A stretch of 64,000 nucleotides of DNA. Source: Bemisia tabaci. Taxonomy: Eukaryota; Arthropoda; Insecta; Hemiptera; Aleyrodidae. The notes under the pieces were generated by a model. It was not told the DNA's origin, ran no database searches, and saw only the letters and a list, made by a program, of their open reading frames with translations. This document shows positions 52,369 to 63,015 of the stretch, one piece after another. The position numbers were made by a program, and so were the translations under genes. Numbering within the stretch: the first letter of the stretch is position 1; each line of letters opens with the position of its first letter. The stretch covers positions 32,812,487 to 32,876,486 of the forward strand of contig NC_092801.1 in NCBI RefSeq assembly GCF_918797505.1, in the 5' to 3' direction.

Positions 52369-53400
52369 GGTGATTCGATGGACGCCATATTTTGTGTTAG
52401 AACGGCATGCGACATATCGCATCAATTGGTTCCATTTTTTCAGCTACTCGTCATTTTTCTCCAATTTTGAGATCGCAATTCTGTTGCCAGGAGACTAAAG
52501 CACTCACTTACCAATTTGAACATAGAAATTCAACGTAATAAAGGCGTGGTAGTAGTAGTAAAACAATTTTATTTTAAAGCGGTGCTTTAGCATCTAAGGC
52601 CATTTACACCTCTAAAGAGGGCAGTAACAATAATAAATTTACATGGAAATATCACTAAAAATACAAAGGGTTGAGAGGAAAGGTTAAATTTTGAGATTAG
52701 TGGAGCGCATAAATTCAAAAAGTTTCACAGAATGAGTATTCAGAAGTAAATTTTTAAGAGAGGGTAAGGGGTAGGGAAAAAAACGTTTTCGGATTTTTTT
52801 AGAGAGAAAACATCGCATTCGATACTGATATCGAAACTGCACTCGAATGCGATATTTTCTCTCTAAAAAAACCACGCCTTTATTACGTTAAATTTCTTCA
52901 GTAAAATTGGTAAGTGAGTACTTTAGTCTCCTGACAACAGAATTGCGATCTCAAAATTGAAGAAAAATGACGAGAAATTTGATTGATGCATCAAAAAATG
53001 TTGATATCTTTGTTGGGAATTACTTTCAGTAATATTTGGTGTGAAAATGTGTTTTTTTCCCGTGAAATTCTGACGAGAGACATGCATTTTAATGCTTAAG
53101 GTGATTCGATGGACGCCATATTTTGTGTCAGAACGGCATGCGATATACCACATCAATTAGTTCCATTTTTTCAGCTACTCGTCATTTTTCTCCAATTTTG
53201 AGATCGCGATTCTATTGTACGGAGATTAAAGCACTCATTTACCAATTTTAACAAAGAAATTCAACGTGATAAAGGCGTGGTTTTTTTGCGAGAGAAAATA
53301 TCGCATTCGAGTGCAGTTTCGATATCAGTAACGAATGCGATGTTTTCTCTCTAAAAAAACCGCGCCTTTATTACGTTGAATTTCTTTGTTAAAATTGCGA
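52369..53400. mobile_element. Family F inverted-repeat cluster
   Basis: GGTGATTCGATGGACGCCAT ... GGCATGCGACATATCGCATC at 52369 and again at 53098; the inverse arm (TTGAGATCGC / GCGATCTCAA) near 52945. TCGCATTCGA...TCGAATGCGAT hairpins flanked by AAAGGCGTGG and CCACGCCTTT lie at 52790-52885 and 53270-53376. 52552-52790 is an unrelated insert, and 52975-53097 is the N-related sequence of 40.7 kb. Another F segment is at 14.44 kb. Confidence 0.75.
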
Positions 53401-53566
53401 GGCGAGATTTTGTGAGTTAGGTTAGGTAGGAGGCTAAGATTCTCAAACGAATTGGTCAATGCTTTGGCCATTGGTCATCATTAGTTGAAGCTGAGCTCTC
53501 ACTGCCGAAAGTAACTTTCACACTTTGGGGAAGAGTAAGATAGCATTGCGAGGTCTCTCTAAAATA

Positions 53567-54453
53567 TACAGGGTGTTTCAATAGAAAGTGTGCACTTTCA
53601 ATATCTTTTGAACGAAAAACGCCAAAAAACGTGTTCAATTTTTTATTGGGGGCATCTTTCCCACAAAATTGCATTTGGTGCCGGATGACATCATTTGGTT
53701 CGGCGCGAAACCGGGGCGTTTTAAATTTGCGCTTTTAGAACTGCTTATTTCTCGGTTTCCGCTGGGATACTCTTTTGTGTTTTCAAAGTGCGCATCGTGT
53801 TTTACGCTTACTTAACCTTTGAAGAAATGTTTCCGTTCGACAAAATTCGTGCATGGTTTAGTGGCCCATTGACTCAAGATCAGACGAAAGTGAGGTCAAA
53901 TAATTTTCCTCAGCCTTAGGCTTCCTCACACACTCATTTTTACATCAAGTCCAAAGATCGAGTCTTGCTGCTACGGTCGGATAACCGTGACGGATGCAAA
54001 TTTAGGGAGATGCAACTTATCGAGCTCCGTCGTCGCAAAATGGTATCATCGTGGATTGAAGGCGATTTTTCACCTGTAGGCTGACTCTTCACGCACCTGC
54101 GAAGATATGCAAGCCTATATTGACAGCACCTTTGACCCTGACACTTTTTCGCATATGAGGACTTATACGTAACGATGGCGGATGTGAAAAATTACCTTTT
54201 CGAAACAAGTTCAAAGAACTATTTTGGTATCGAAAAAATTTTGAGAAAATACTTGAGATGTGATCTTCGAGATCTGTACATTATGTCAGAGCCGAACATT
54301 TTAGATTTTTGTGTGATTAAAACAGTTTTTTCTTCAGGCGTGTTTCGGAAAGGTAATTTTTTTACATCCGCCATCGTTACATATAAGGCCTCATATGATT
54401 TAGTGACCCATTCGCTCAAAAGATATTCTATTCTGTCTTTTGAAACACCCTGT
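53567..54453. mobile_element. Element with ACAGGGTGTTTCAA ends, holding Q copy 1
   Basis: TACAGGGTGTTTCAATAGAA to CTTTTGAAACACCCTGTG; AATATCTTTTGAACGA is matched inverted by TCGCTCAAAAGATATT. 887 bp. 53670-53770 resembles 23.2-23.35 kb inverted; 53800-53875 ends in N-like TTTAGTGGCCCATTG. A Q element occupies 54152-54397. No transposase recognised. Confidence 0.75.
54152..54397. mobile_element. Family Q inverted-repeat element, copy 1
   Basis: CATATGAGGACTTATACG to ATAAGGCCTCATATG; AATTACCTTTTCGAAACA and its inverse lie inside each end. 246 bp. Confidence 0.88.
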
Positions 54454-54822
54454 GCATCTCCGGCTGTGAAAAGAGACACAAGAGACGAGGCGGCTCGAGG
54501 ATAAATCCGCCGGGGCGCCGGACGGAGGGGGAACGCAACCGGGACGACGGGGGCGCGCGGCGGGTTGCAGTCGGGTGCAGCGCAGGGGCTCGAGTGCGGC
54601 TTTCGAGTCTCGATAGACTCGCCATTAGCGGGAGTGTTTAACCGTTCGCCGCGTCGCATCGCGTCGAATGACATGACGCCGTGCGCCGCCGACGCCGAGA
54701 GCGGCCCTCAATCAATAACGACTACAGAGCCACCCTTGCACACAATGGCAAATCGCATCCAGTTCTGTCCCGTCGCACCAGGGGCCTCGCCTGGAAAATT
54801 TTGGACGAAAATCAATTGGATT
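54454..54822. other. GC-rich single-copy patch
   Basis: Strongly GC/CpG-rich (54480-54720). Frames up to 151 codons on the minus strand overlap the Q element and are compositional. No gene recognised. Confidence 0.35.
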
Positions 54823-55196
54823 GCATTTTGCAATAAGGAACCAGTATTTCTAGCTCATTTTAGAAACAACATATGAGGACTTATCTGTAACAATAGCGGA
54901 TGTGAAAAAATACCTTTTCAAAACACATTTAAAAAACTGTTTTGGCATCGGGAAAATTTTGAGAAAATACTTGAGATGTGATCTCCGAGATCTTTACATT
55001 ATGCCAGTGCCAAACATATTAAATTTTTGTGTGAACAAAACAGTTTTTAAGCGTGTTTCTAAAAGGTAATTTTTCACACCCGCCATTGTTACATTTAAGG
55101 CCTCATATGTGCCATTGGTTTCCCTATGCGGATATGCGTTTCTATGAAAGAGCCAGAGATAGTGGTTCCTTCGTGCAAAATATAATCCAATTGGAT
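54823..55196. mobile_element. Family R element split by Q copy 2
   Basis: TTGGATTGCATTTTGCAATAAG ... AGAAACAACATATG, then Q (54870-55109), then ATATGTGCCATTGGTTTCCC ... TTCGTGCAAAATATAATCCAA. Without Q it aligns end to end with the R copy at 43753. Confidence 0.85.
54870..55109. mobile_element. Family Q inverted-repeat element, copy 2 (nested in R)
   Basis: CATATGAGGACTTATCTG to TTAAGGCCTCATATG, 240 bp; AATACCTTTTCAAAACACAT and AAACAGTTTTTAAGCGTG match copy 1. Inserted at CATATG in the R centre. Confidence 0.88.
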
Positions 55197-55660
55197 TGCA
55201 TTTTGCAATAAGGAACCACTATCTCTGGCTCCGCCATGAAAGGATTGCATTTTGCACCAAGGAACCAGAAGCGTTGCAATGATGCTGAGATTGTCCAACT
55301 TCATCCTTTGCAATACAATTACTGGTATCATGAAAAAATATAAAATTGACCTGGTGATTTTTGTCTTAAATTCACAGTTTTTAACGATTAAAATAGAAAC
55401 CGTCAAATGATAATCAGGTTTTTCTTCCAAGACAAAAGAAGTTGCACAATCCTAGCAACATTGCAATGCTCCTGGTTTTTTTTTGCAAAATGTACTCCAA
55501 AAGGGCCTTTCTGCATGGCGAAATCAATGGCACACATGGATTGCATTTTGTAAAAAGGAACCAAGAGCAATCTGATGTTGCAAAGATTGTGTTACTTACG
55601 TTCTTTGCAACAAAATGGAGAGTTTACACGCAAATTTTTTTATTGCTTCATCTGAAAGTG
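55189..55660. repeat. Cluster of family R ends and fragments
   Basis: GGATTGCATTTTGCA(A/C)(T/C)AAGGAACC at 55193 and 55242, ACAATCCTAGCAACATTGCAATGC with TTTTTTTGCAAAATG at 55447-55492, and GGATTGCATTTTGTAAAAAGG at 55538. R copies were repeatedly inserted or duplicated here. Confidence 0.75.
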
Positions 55661-55784
55661 TTTAAACAGCTGATTTCACAGTAGTTTTTCTAATTTTTGT
55701 CTAATATGGGAAATAGTATACAAATATATTTAAAATTGAGAAAATGCACCGCCTAGTGACGTCATTTGGCGGCATTTCCCATTT

Positions 55785-55935
55785 AAACACACGTATCTTA
55801 GCAGATTGGATCATATTGTCATATCTTCTCAAATAATTGTTCAATTCATGGACCAAGGGTATCCTCGTGTTCAGTTGACGCATAGTGGTTTCCACTTAAA
55901 CATGAAATTCATCAAATTTCAAACACCTGTAAATT
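55785..55935 (+). repeat. Dispersed repeat shared with 17.6 kb
   Basis: TTAGCAGATTGGATCATATTG, ACCAAGGGTATCCTCGTGTT and ATTTCAAACACCTGTAAATT match 17600-17765 in order. Confidence 0.72.
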
Positions 55936-56330
55936 CTCTATTGGATTGCATTTTGCAATAAGGAACCACTATCTCTAGCTCTTCCATTAAAGCACCTTTC
56001 TGCATAGGGAAACCAATGGGACATGGATCGCATTTTGCAAAAAGGGAACCACAAGCAACTCAAGGGATCGTGCAACTTTTTTTTTTATCTTGCAAACATA
56101 AACTGATCATCTAAACTAGTTTTATCTTTACTCCCGATAAACTATTAGTTCAATCCGAAAATTACCAAAATTCAATTTTTTCCTAGGTTTCAGTAATTTC
56201 ATTATACGAGGTGCAAGGTGCACAATCCTGGCAACATTGGAATGCTCTTGGTTCCTTATTGCAAAATGCAATCCACATGATGTTTTTAAAATGAGCCAGT
56301 AAGTGGCTCCTTATTGCAAATGTGGTCCAC
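55936..56330. mobile_element. Family R element(s), copies near 56 kb
   Basis: TTGGATTGCATTTTGCAATAAG at 55938, GGATCGCATTTTGCAAAAAGG at 56026 and the inverse TCCTTATTGCAAAATGCAATCC at 56250. AACTGATCATCTAAACTAG is shared with the R insertion at 42.48 kb. Confidence 0.78.
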
Positions 56331-56516
56331 TTTATCTGAAGAAAAACATCTCCATCTGGCAAGAAATTAGATCTACCATCTATCTACGTGGAAGAAACTT
56401 CAGTGCATTACGGAGGAAAATCTAGATTCTCATTGAACTTCAAGATTTTAAGCTCGGAGGACCGAGGTACAAAAATATGGAAACCTTAAACTCTGTGCAA
56501 TCATGTAACAGAATGT

Positions 56517-56960
56517 TTAAATTCTTACCTTGTCCACCTAAGATTTTCCTTCAATTAGCCGGCTATGCAAAATGAGTGTCGTCGCGCACGTAAAGTGGTA
56601 TCACAATTTTGCATTGAGATTACAAAGTGTGTTGAAGGCGCTACTCTTAATCCTATCTTTGTGGCCTCGTCTGCCAAAACTGTTATTGTGCGCAATTTGA
56701 TTCACTTCAAGTAGACCATCGTTTTATGTGAGTGAATAACTCAAAATTCTTGTAACTAATTTAGACTAAAGTATCTCTGTCGGGGAATTGATATTAGTAA
56801 TTTTCGTTGCGCTAATTGTGTTCTCCGTGAAATAATAATCAGGAAATATGCATCGGAATGCTTAGATTCATATCTTGTCTACTGGTCTATTGGAAACCAA
56901 ATATTCGCCTTCAATTAGCCGGCTATGGAAAATGACTGTCGTGACGCTCGTAAAGTTCAT
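56517..56960 (+). repeat. Repeat block shared with 41.0-41.5 kb (lacks the 151-bp MITE)
   Basis: AATTAGCCGGCTATGCAAAATG and AGTGGTATCACAATTTTGC through GTTCTCCGTGAAATAATAATC and TTGTCTACTGGTCTATTGG. Serves as the empty-site comparison for 41178-41328. Confidence 0.87.
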
Positions 56961-57428
56961 TGAACTTCAAGATTTTAAGCTCGGAGGCCCGAAATTTTCG
57001 GTCATAGTAATAAAAATGGTTCAGGGAACCGATGTTTTCGGTCATCAAAATACGATTCTGATAACAGCGCAACTGACCTCTTTAACCTTGTTTATTGGCC
57101 TACTAGTCTAGTTTCCACAAGTAGCGACTGTATTTTCCGAGAAGAAAAGGCAATCATAAACAAATTGATCCCTTCAAAATCCCGACCGTAACTCCCAGAA
57201 ACCAAAACGTCGCACTCAGCGGGGAAACGGTCCCGCTAATATTACATAATTACTCTCATTTGCATCGATTCCCGGGCGGATTTCGGCCAGAATTCCGAGA
57301 ACCGAGTAAATTAGGGGGAACTTAAGTGTGTGATGAAGCTGTTCGCGCAACAAGTCGCAAACTCTGACCCACTTGCAGGGTTTTCTTCCAGGAATAATTT
57401 CCCACCCTGTAACAAGACCGGGTTTAAA
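56961..57428. other. Single-copy stretch with an octamer-like site
   Basis: CTAATATTACATAATTACTC followed by CATTTGCATCG (57257-57267; ATTTGCAT is the POU octamer) in an otherwise non-repetitive, moderately GC-rich segment. No gene recognised. Confidence 0.35.
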
Positions 57429-57932
57429 CTGCCTTACTAAGGGAGAACGCCGTATGAATATTCGGGAGTTGTCAAACTTCCCTTGATAAAACATGTATTT
57501 TTGTCGACATTTGGACTGAGTTAAGCAGAAAGGAACCAACCCACATTTTGGGAAAAATTGAGTTATGAGTGGTTTTGAACTCAACCATTGCTCTACTATC
57601 TATCGCCAAAAATTCAAAGTTTTTGTTGGAGCAAATTTTGCAGAAATTGAACTTGAAGTTTATCTTTTACATTGAGTCTTATGCAGGAGCCAAACTTTAA
57701 ACCTCTTTTTCTCGGTTCGATCCCGATGTGGCTTGGTTCCTTTCTGTTTAACTCCGTCCATTTATGCATACTTCTCCTTGAAATTTTCAGAGGTTTTAGA
57801 TTAAATTGCGTGCAAAATTGTCTAAAAATTTTGGGGGAAAATATTCTCAATTTTCCTGATGAAATCAGTTTTTATCGAAGTAAATTTGGCAACGTCTGAA
57901 GGCTCATACGGCGCTCTGCCTTAGCGCGGCAG
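57429..57932 (+). mobile_element. Family A MITE, copy 11, split by G
   Basis: CTGCCTTACTAAGGGAG to CTGCCTTAGCGCGGCAG, flanks TAAA/TAAT. The G element at 57515-57768 interrupts it after ATTTTTGTCGACATTTGGAC; the remainder aligns with intact A copies. Confidence 0.9.
57515..57768. mobile_element. Family G inverted-repeat MITE, copy 4 (nested in A)
   Basis: GAGTTAAGCAGAAAGGAACC to GGTTCCTTTCTGTTTAACTC. 254 bp. The interior differs from G copies 1 and 2, although the ends are clearly shared. Confidence 0.88.
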
Positions 57933-58597
57933 TAATCCCGTCGGTAGACGCAGCTATTCCGACTATTAACTCCGTATTTTGCGCCGCGCGACCTTTCAAG
58001 TGATGACGTCATTTCAGCTGAATCTCTGAAGTTTGAGGAAAATCAAACAGCCCCTTTCGAAAACCGCCGATCTCTAAGGCGAAAACAGGCGGGCCACAGT
58101 CAGGGGAATCCTTACGAATCGATGAAAGTCAGGGAAAATAAATGGGTCATCGAGGAAGCTGGGGAAAATAGGGGAAAATAAAAAAAAACTACTTCAAAGT
58201 AAGGAGAGAGTCGCGAGAATAAAGTTGCGACTTCATCTTTGTTGCGCAACTTAACTTTAACTGATCTCCCGGCCAGATCGAAAAATACTCAAATTATGGA
58301 CCGCGTTAAGCAGAAAGGAAACACGCCACATCAGCTATTGCCAATTGGAGCTGGAGCTTGACGTAGAAAAACGTAGTCCCTTTTGACATTAACCTTTTCG
58401 AATTCATCATCTTTTAATATACACAACGCCTGCAACCTTGCATGCAACTATTCGTGTTCAACGGATGCCCGTGTTGCATACCGAAAAGTTGAAGGCGTTT
58501 TGAGTTTCATCGCGCTCTTAACGACAATGACTGATGAGGGCAACCCCTGCGCTGGCCGCCATTCGTATTGCTCCCTGGTCAGAAGCATCGCGGGATG
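57933..58597. other. Single-copy stretch with a G fragment
   Basis: 58299-58350 is the outer end of a G element (CGCGTTAAGCAGAAAGGAAAC, CCACATCAGCTATTGCCAA). The rest is single-copy, with no gene recognised. Confidence 0.45.
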
Positions 58598-60993
58598 ATT
58601 CACTGTGCAACACAAAAAAATGACTAAAATGTCTCCAGGACGAGATAAGGTGATCCTTATGTATTTTGAGGCGCTGAATCCGAATATGACCTCCGTTTTT
58701 TCCCATCACCCTCCAGTTTTCCGGAAAAGTCGATTTTACCCGGAAAAATGGCCATTTTTGGGCATTTTTGGTGTTTTTGCGACTATTACCCCCTGCAGAA
58801 TGTAGGTAAAATTTTTCTCCGGTACGAGAAACGGCTAATCCGATGTATTTTGAGCCGCTGAGTCCGAAAATGACCTCCGTTTTTTCCCATCACCCTCCAG
58901 TTTTTCGGAAAAGCGACTTTTCCCCCGGAAAATGAGCAAATTTGAAGTATATTTGTCATGCATGCAATTTATTTGTATAAATTTTTCTGGACCCGTGGTA
59001 CAGTCATTCTTATGTATTTTAAGCCGCTGAATCCGAATATGACCTCGGTTTTTTTCCATCACCCCCCAATTTTCCGGTAAAGTCGATTTTTCCGAGCCTA
59101 AATTTGTGTATAAGCTTTCCCGGACTCAAAGGGGATCAAAAATATATTTTAAACGTGTCCGCGACGTGCGATACATCGATTCTTATGTATTTTGACTCGC
59201 TGAACCCGAATATGATCTTGGATTTTTCCGATCACCCACGATTTTCCCGGAAAATCGATTTTCCTTGGAAAACTACCTTTTTCGGTGTTTTTTGGACGAT
59301 TTTCCTGTTGTGAGGAGTCTAAGAAATTTTCTGAGATCCTCTCTAGGTCTCTTCTGCTATATTAAGAGCAGCTGAATCCAAATTTGACCTCTATTCATCT
59401 CTGACAACCCCCCGTTTTCTAGAAAGTCCGATTTTTCAGGGAAAAAAGCTTTTCCGAACCGTCCCCACCTCCAGGGAAATTTGAAAATTTTTCCGCACGT
59501 GTGATACATCGATTCTTATGTAATTTGAGCTGGAAAACCCGAATATGACCTTAGAAATTCGTTATCACCCACCATTTTTACGAAAAACTCGATTTTCTCG
59601 GAAAATTTCGGATATATACCAAAAAACACGTTCTCCAAGAAAAATCTACTTTTCCGACAAAATGGAGGGTGATGGGAAAAATTTGAGGTCATATTCTGAT
59701 TTAGCATCTGAAACTACATAGGAATCTCCCCTTCACGGATCCAGGATAATTATTTAAATAAAGAATTGCATGCCAGACTAAAATAAGTCAATTTCACTCA
59801 GTCTCCCGGCAAAAAGTGTCTTTTTTACAAAACTGAGGGCTCATAGAAAAAAATAGAGGCCATTTCCGTACTCAGGGACTCACAATACCTGATGCACAAT
59901 CTAATTTGTAGCTAAGAACAATCTTACGCACATTCCACAAGGAGCAACAGTCGCAAAAACACCGTAAATGGTCAAAAATACCCATTTTTCCCAAAAGATC
60001 GAGTTTTTCGTAAAAATGGTGGGTGATAACGAATTTCTAAGGTCATATTCGGGTTTTCCAGCTCAAATTACATAAGAATCGATGTATCACACGTGCGGAA
60101 AAATTTTCAAATTTCCCTGGAGGTGGGGACGGTTCGGAAAAGCTTTTTTCCCTGAAAAATCGGACTTTCTAGAAAACGGGGGGTTGTCAGAGATGAATAG
60201 AGGTCAAATTTGGATTCAGCTGCTCTTAATATAGCAGAAGAGACCTAGAGAGGATCTCAGAAAATTTCTTAGACTCCTCACAACAGGAAAATCGTCCAAA
60301 AAACACCGAAAAAGGTAGTTTTCCAAGGAAAATCGATTTTCCGGGAAAATCGTGGGTGATCGGAAAAATCCAAGATCATATTCGGGTTCAGCGAGTCAAA
60401 ATACATAAGAATCGATGTATCGCACGTCGCGGACACGTTTAAAATATATTTTTGATCCCCTTTGAGTCCGGGAAAGCTTATACACAAATTTAGGCTCGGA
60501 AAAATCGACTTTACCGGAAAATTGGGGGGTGATGGAAAAAAACCGAGGTCATATTCGGATTCAGCGGCTTAAAATACATAAGAATGACTGTACCACGGGT
60601 CCAGAAAAATTTATACAAATAAATTGCATGCATGACAAATATACTTCAAATTTGCTCATTTTCCGGGGGAAAAGTCGCTTTTCCGAAAAACTGGAGGGTG
60701 ATGGGAAAAAACGGAGGTCATTTTCGGACTCAGCGGCTCAAAATACATCGGATTAGCCGTTTCTCGTACCGGAGAAAAATTTTACCTACATTCTGCAGGG
60801 GGTAATAGTCGCAAAAACACCAAAAATGCCCAAAAATGGCCATTTTTCCGGGTAAAATCGACTTTTCCGGAAAACTGGAGGGTGATGGGAAAAAACGGAG
60901 GTCATATTCGGATTCAGCGCCTCAAAATACATAAGGATCACCTTATCTCGTCCGGGAGACATTTTTGTCATTTTTTTTTGTTGCACAGTGAAT
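58598..60993. mobile_element. 2.4-kb foldback with co-linear 1-kb arms
   Basis: ATTCACTGTGCAACA at the left and TGTTGCACAGTGAAT at the right. Paired positions add up to 119591 across the whole arm (58605/60986, 58835/60756, 59104/60487, 59313/60278, 59581/60010), so the arms of about 995 bp have no net gap and differ at few bases. The unpaired centre is about 59593-59998. Each arm is itself a row of about five to six diverged units of 165-185 bp with CTTATGTATTTTGAG, CTGAATCCGAATATGACC and CCCATCACCCTCCAG. Identical short frames in both arms follow from the symmetry. Confidence 0.96.
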
Positions 60994-61790
60994 TGCTAGA
61001 CAAAGCTATAGATATAGGGGGAATGGAGCGAAATTCATTGGTTGAAAAACGGGCGGTTGTTATAGCCAAAGGGGAAAATGATGCACCTAACACTGATGCA
61101 CTATCGTTACTTACCTACTTTGTTAATTGTAACCACCCACTTTCACCAATAGAATCCCTCCGTTATCTCTCTGTCCTCTCTGCGGGCCGATTATTAAAAT
61201 TGATAGACAAAGCTATAGACAAAGAAGAGAAAAGGGATATGATGAGATCCTATTGGTGGAAGCGTATGGTTGCAATGGACGAAGGAGGTAAGTAGTAGAC
61301 TAACTAACGGCAACCGACAAGAGACCCGGCAGTTAGTCCATCATTTTCCCTATCAGTCTGTAAGAACCACCAGTTGCAACCAATAGGATCGTTCCATACT
61401 CCCTATGTCTTCTTTGCCTATCGCTTTGTCTATCAATTTCAATAATCAGTCCGCTGTCCATCACTTTGTCTATCAATTTCAATTACCAGCCCGCACGTTA
61501 AGATGGAATCATTGTCACTTGACGGATTCAACCAGAAACAGCCCAACTGCCTTTCGTTGCCTAATTGGACAACATCCTGTAATCAGAGCAACAATTTTTG
61601 GCTCACAATTAGTTGAGAAACAACGCATGCATGCTATTAGTTTCCCTACGCTAATAAGTGTTTTCACGGATGGGACAGTTAGTCTATCACTTACTTCTTT
61701 TGTCCATTCAGCCGCCCGCTTCTATCAGTAGGATAGCTTTATTTTCCCTTTGTTTGCATTGTCTGCAGCTTTGTCTGAGACTTTCAATAA
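60994..61790. mobile_element. Cluster of family P sequences
   Basis: TGCTAGACAAAGCTATAGATA (61000), ACCACCCACTTTCACCAATAG (61131), AAATTGATAGACAAAGCTATAG (61196), ACCAATAGGATCGTTCC (61379), TTTGTCTATCAATTTCAATA (61426 and 61466) and CGCCCGCTTCTATCAGTAGG (61711). Alternating orientations suggest two or three overlapping copies. A 137-codon frame here starts in the foldback and has no domain. Confidence 0.7.
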
Positions 61791-61808
61791 TCCGAAAAAA
61801 ACAAGCTA

Positions 61809-62304
61809 CACTGGAAAAAAAAACACATTGGATCTAGAGTCCAGACTCTTAAAAACATTGACAAGAAAAAATACTCTTGATTCAATAGGATTTTCGCTTA
61901 GATCAAGAACCAAGCCTCTTAATTTGAGCGGATTTCCTTTTGATTTACGCTTTAATCTGATTGAATCAAGAGTCCTTTTTCTTGTCAATGTTTTCAAGAG
62001 TCTGGACTCTAGATCCACCAAACCACGTATCTCGTTTGCGGTGTTTAAAAATCTACGCTCGCATTTTATTTTTTTGAAGTAGACCAAATCAATATCATTC
62101 TTTGAAATTTTCACAGAATTTTCTCCGCACGAAGAGGAAAAATCACAGAAATTTTCAAGACAGTAGTACACACAGTAGTAGACAGTAGTTAAGTAGTTTT
62201 TCATTTAAAAAATGAAGTATGACAGGAAGTCTGCGACGTCGCAAACCGAGATACGTGGTTTGGTAGTTTCACCGTCGATATGTTTTTTTTTTTTTTTTCC
62301 AGTG
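61809..62304. mobile_element. Family B palindromic MITE, copy 11, with nested insertion
   Basis: CACTGGAAAAAAAAACACATT to TTTTTTTTTTTTCCAGTG with TA on both flanks (61807-61808, 62305-62306). The insertion at 62018-62278 splits the right end between GGACTCTAGATCCA and ATGTTTTTTT. Confidence 0.93.
62018..62278. mobile_element. Inverted-repeat insertion in B, CAAACCACGTATCTCG ends
   Basis: CCAAACCACGTATCTCGTTTGCG at the left, CGCAAACCGAGATACGTGG-TTTGG near the right, which continues 16-17 bases further (TAGTTTCACCGTCGAT). Related CGCAAACAGAGATACG sequence is at 49406 and looser matches at 23945 and 25412. The interior has CACAGTAGTA repeats. Confidence 0.75.
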
Positions 62305-62306
62305 TA

Positions 62307-62935
62307 TCCCATTGCGCGGAAAACGCGGCAACGGCGCCTGAGAAACGGGCGATGCAAGGATCGGTACTCAGAAATGCACGGGAGCTACACTCGTCGAAAG
62401 GCACCCCTCCGCGGCAGGGGGGGGGGGGGCATGAACTCGCACAGAAGTTAATTTTAATTATTTTCCCGGGCCGGGGCCGGCTGCCTGGAGTTTGACTGAC
62501 GCCGAGCGCGGGAAACAAAAAGAAACATTAATAACGCCCCGGGCTCCGGCTCGAATCGATATCTCGACCGCCGCGATCGATACTCCCCTATCCCGGCAGC
62601 GCTATCTATCGATCGAGGTCGATTCGAGATGTCGATGCGAGAATCGATTGCGACCGGGAGTCGCAGAGCAGCCGGGTGATGAAATGAAATTACGATGCCG
62701 GAGTCGAGGCTTCGAGAGGAGAAGAGAGGAAACAGTTTATACCCTCCCCCCCCCCGACGAGCGGGGGTTGCCACCCCCGCTCGTCTCGGTTAAGGGCTGA
62801 ATGACTCGGATGAAGAGTGAGGAGTGAAGGTTCGCGATGCAGGGCGCTGCCATATTTCATATTTCAGCCGTCGCGACACCTGCAAGAAGTCGCATTCGCA
62901 CGATGGACCAGTAGGCAAGGTACAAATTTAATTCA
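62307..62935. other. GC-rich single-copy patch, N end fragment at its right
   Basis: G(13) at 62417-62429, C(10) at 62746-62755, many TCGAT/ATCGA steps at 62550-62660. 62902-62935 (GATGGACCAGTAGGCAAGG) resembles an N terminus. Open frames on both strands are unrecognised. Confidence 0.4.
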
Positions 62936-63015
62936 TTGCGATCACAAAATTAGTTGCGATCTTGTGGAGAAACGAGGGAGATGGGGGGGGGGGGGTATGG
63001 ATTCTATCGATATGA

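Noticed and set aside
53416..53430. GTTAGGTTAGGTAGG, like insect telomeric TTAGG
   Set aside because: Only two units; too short to call an interstitial telomere repeat.
57711..57728. CTCGGTTCGATCCCGA, resembling a tRNA T-arm or B box
   Set aside because: No matching A box, acceptor or anticodon stem upstream; it lies inside a G element.
58605..60986. Matching 66-75-codon frames in both arms of the large foldback
   Set aside because: Same sequence read from both arms; units within each arm do not preserve the frame.
2420..62082. Recurrent frames of 60-130 codons beginning MDLESRLLKT or similar, present on both strands at most B copies
   Set aside because: They translate the B palindrome. 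The sequence is its own reverse complement, so both strands appear open; there is no transposase or other domain.
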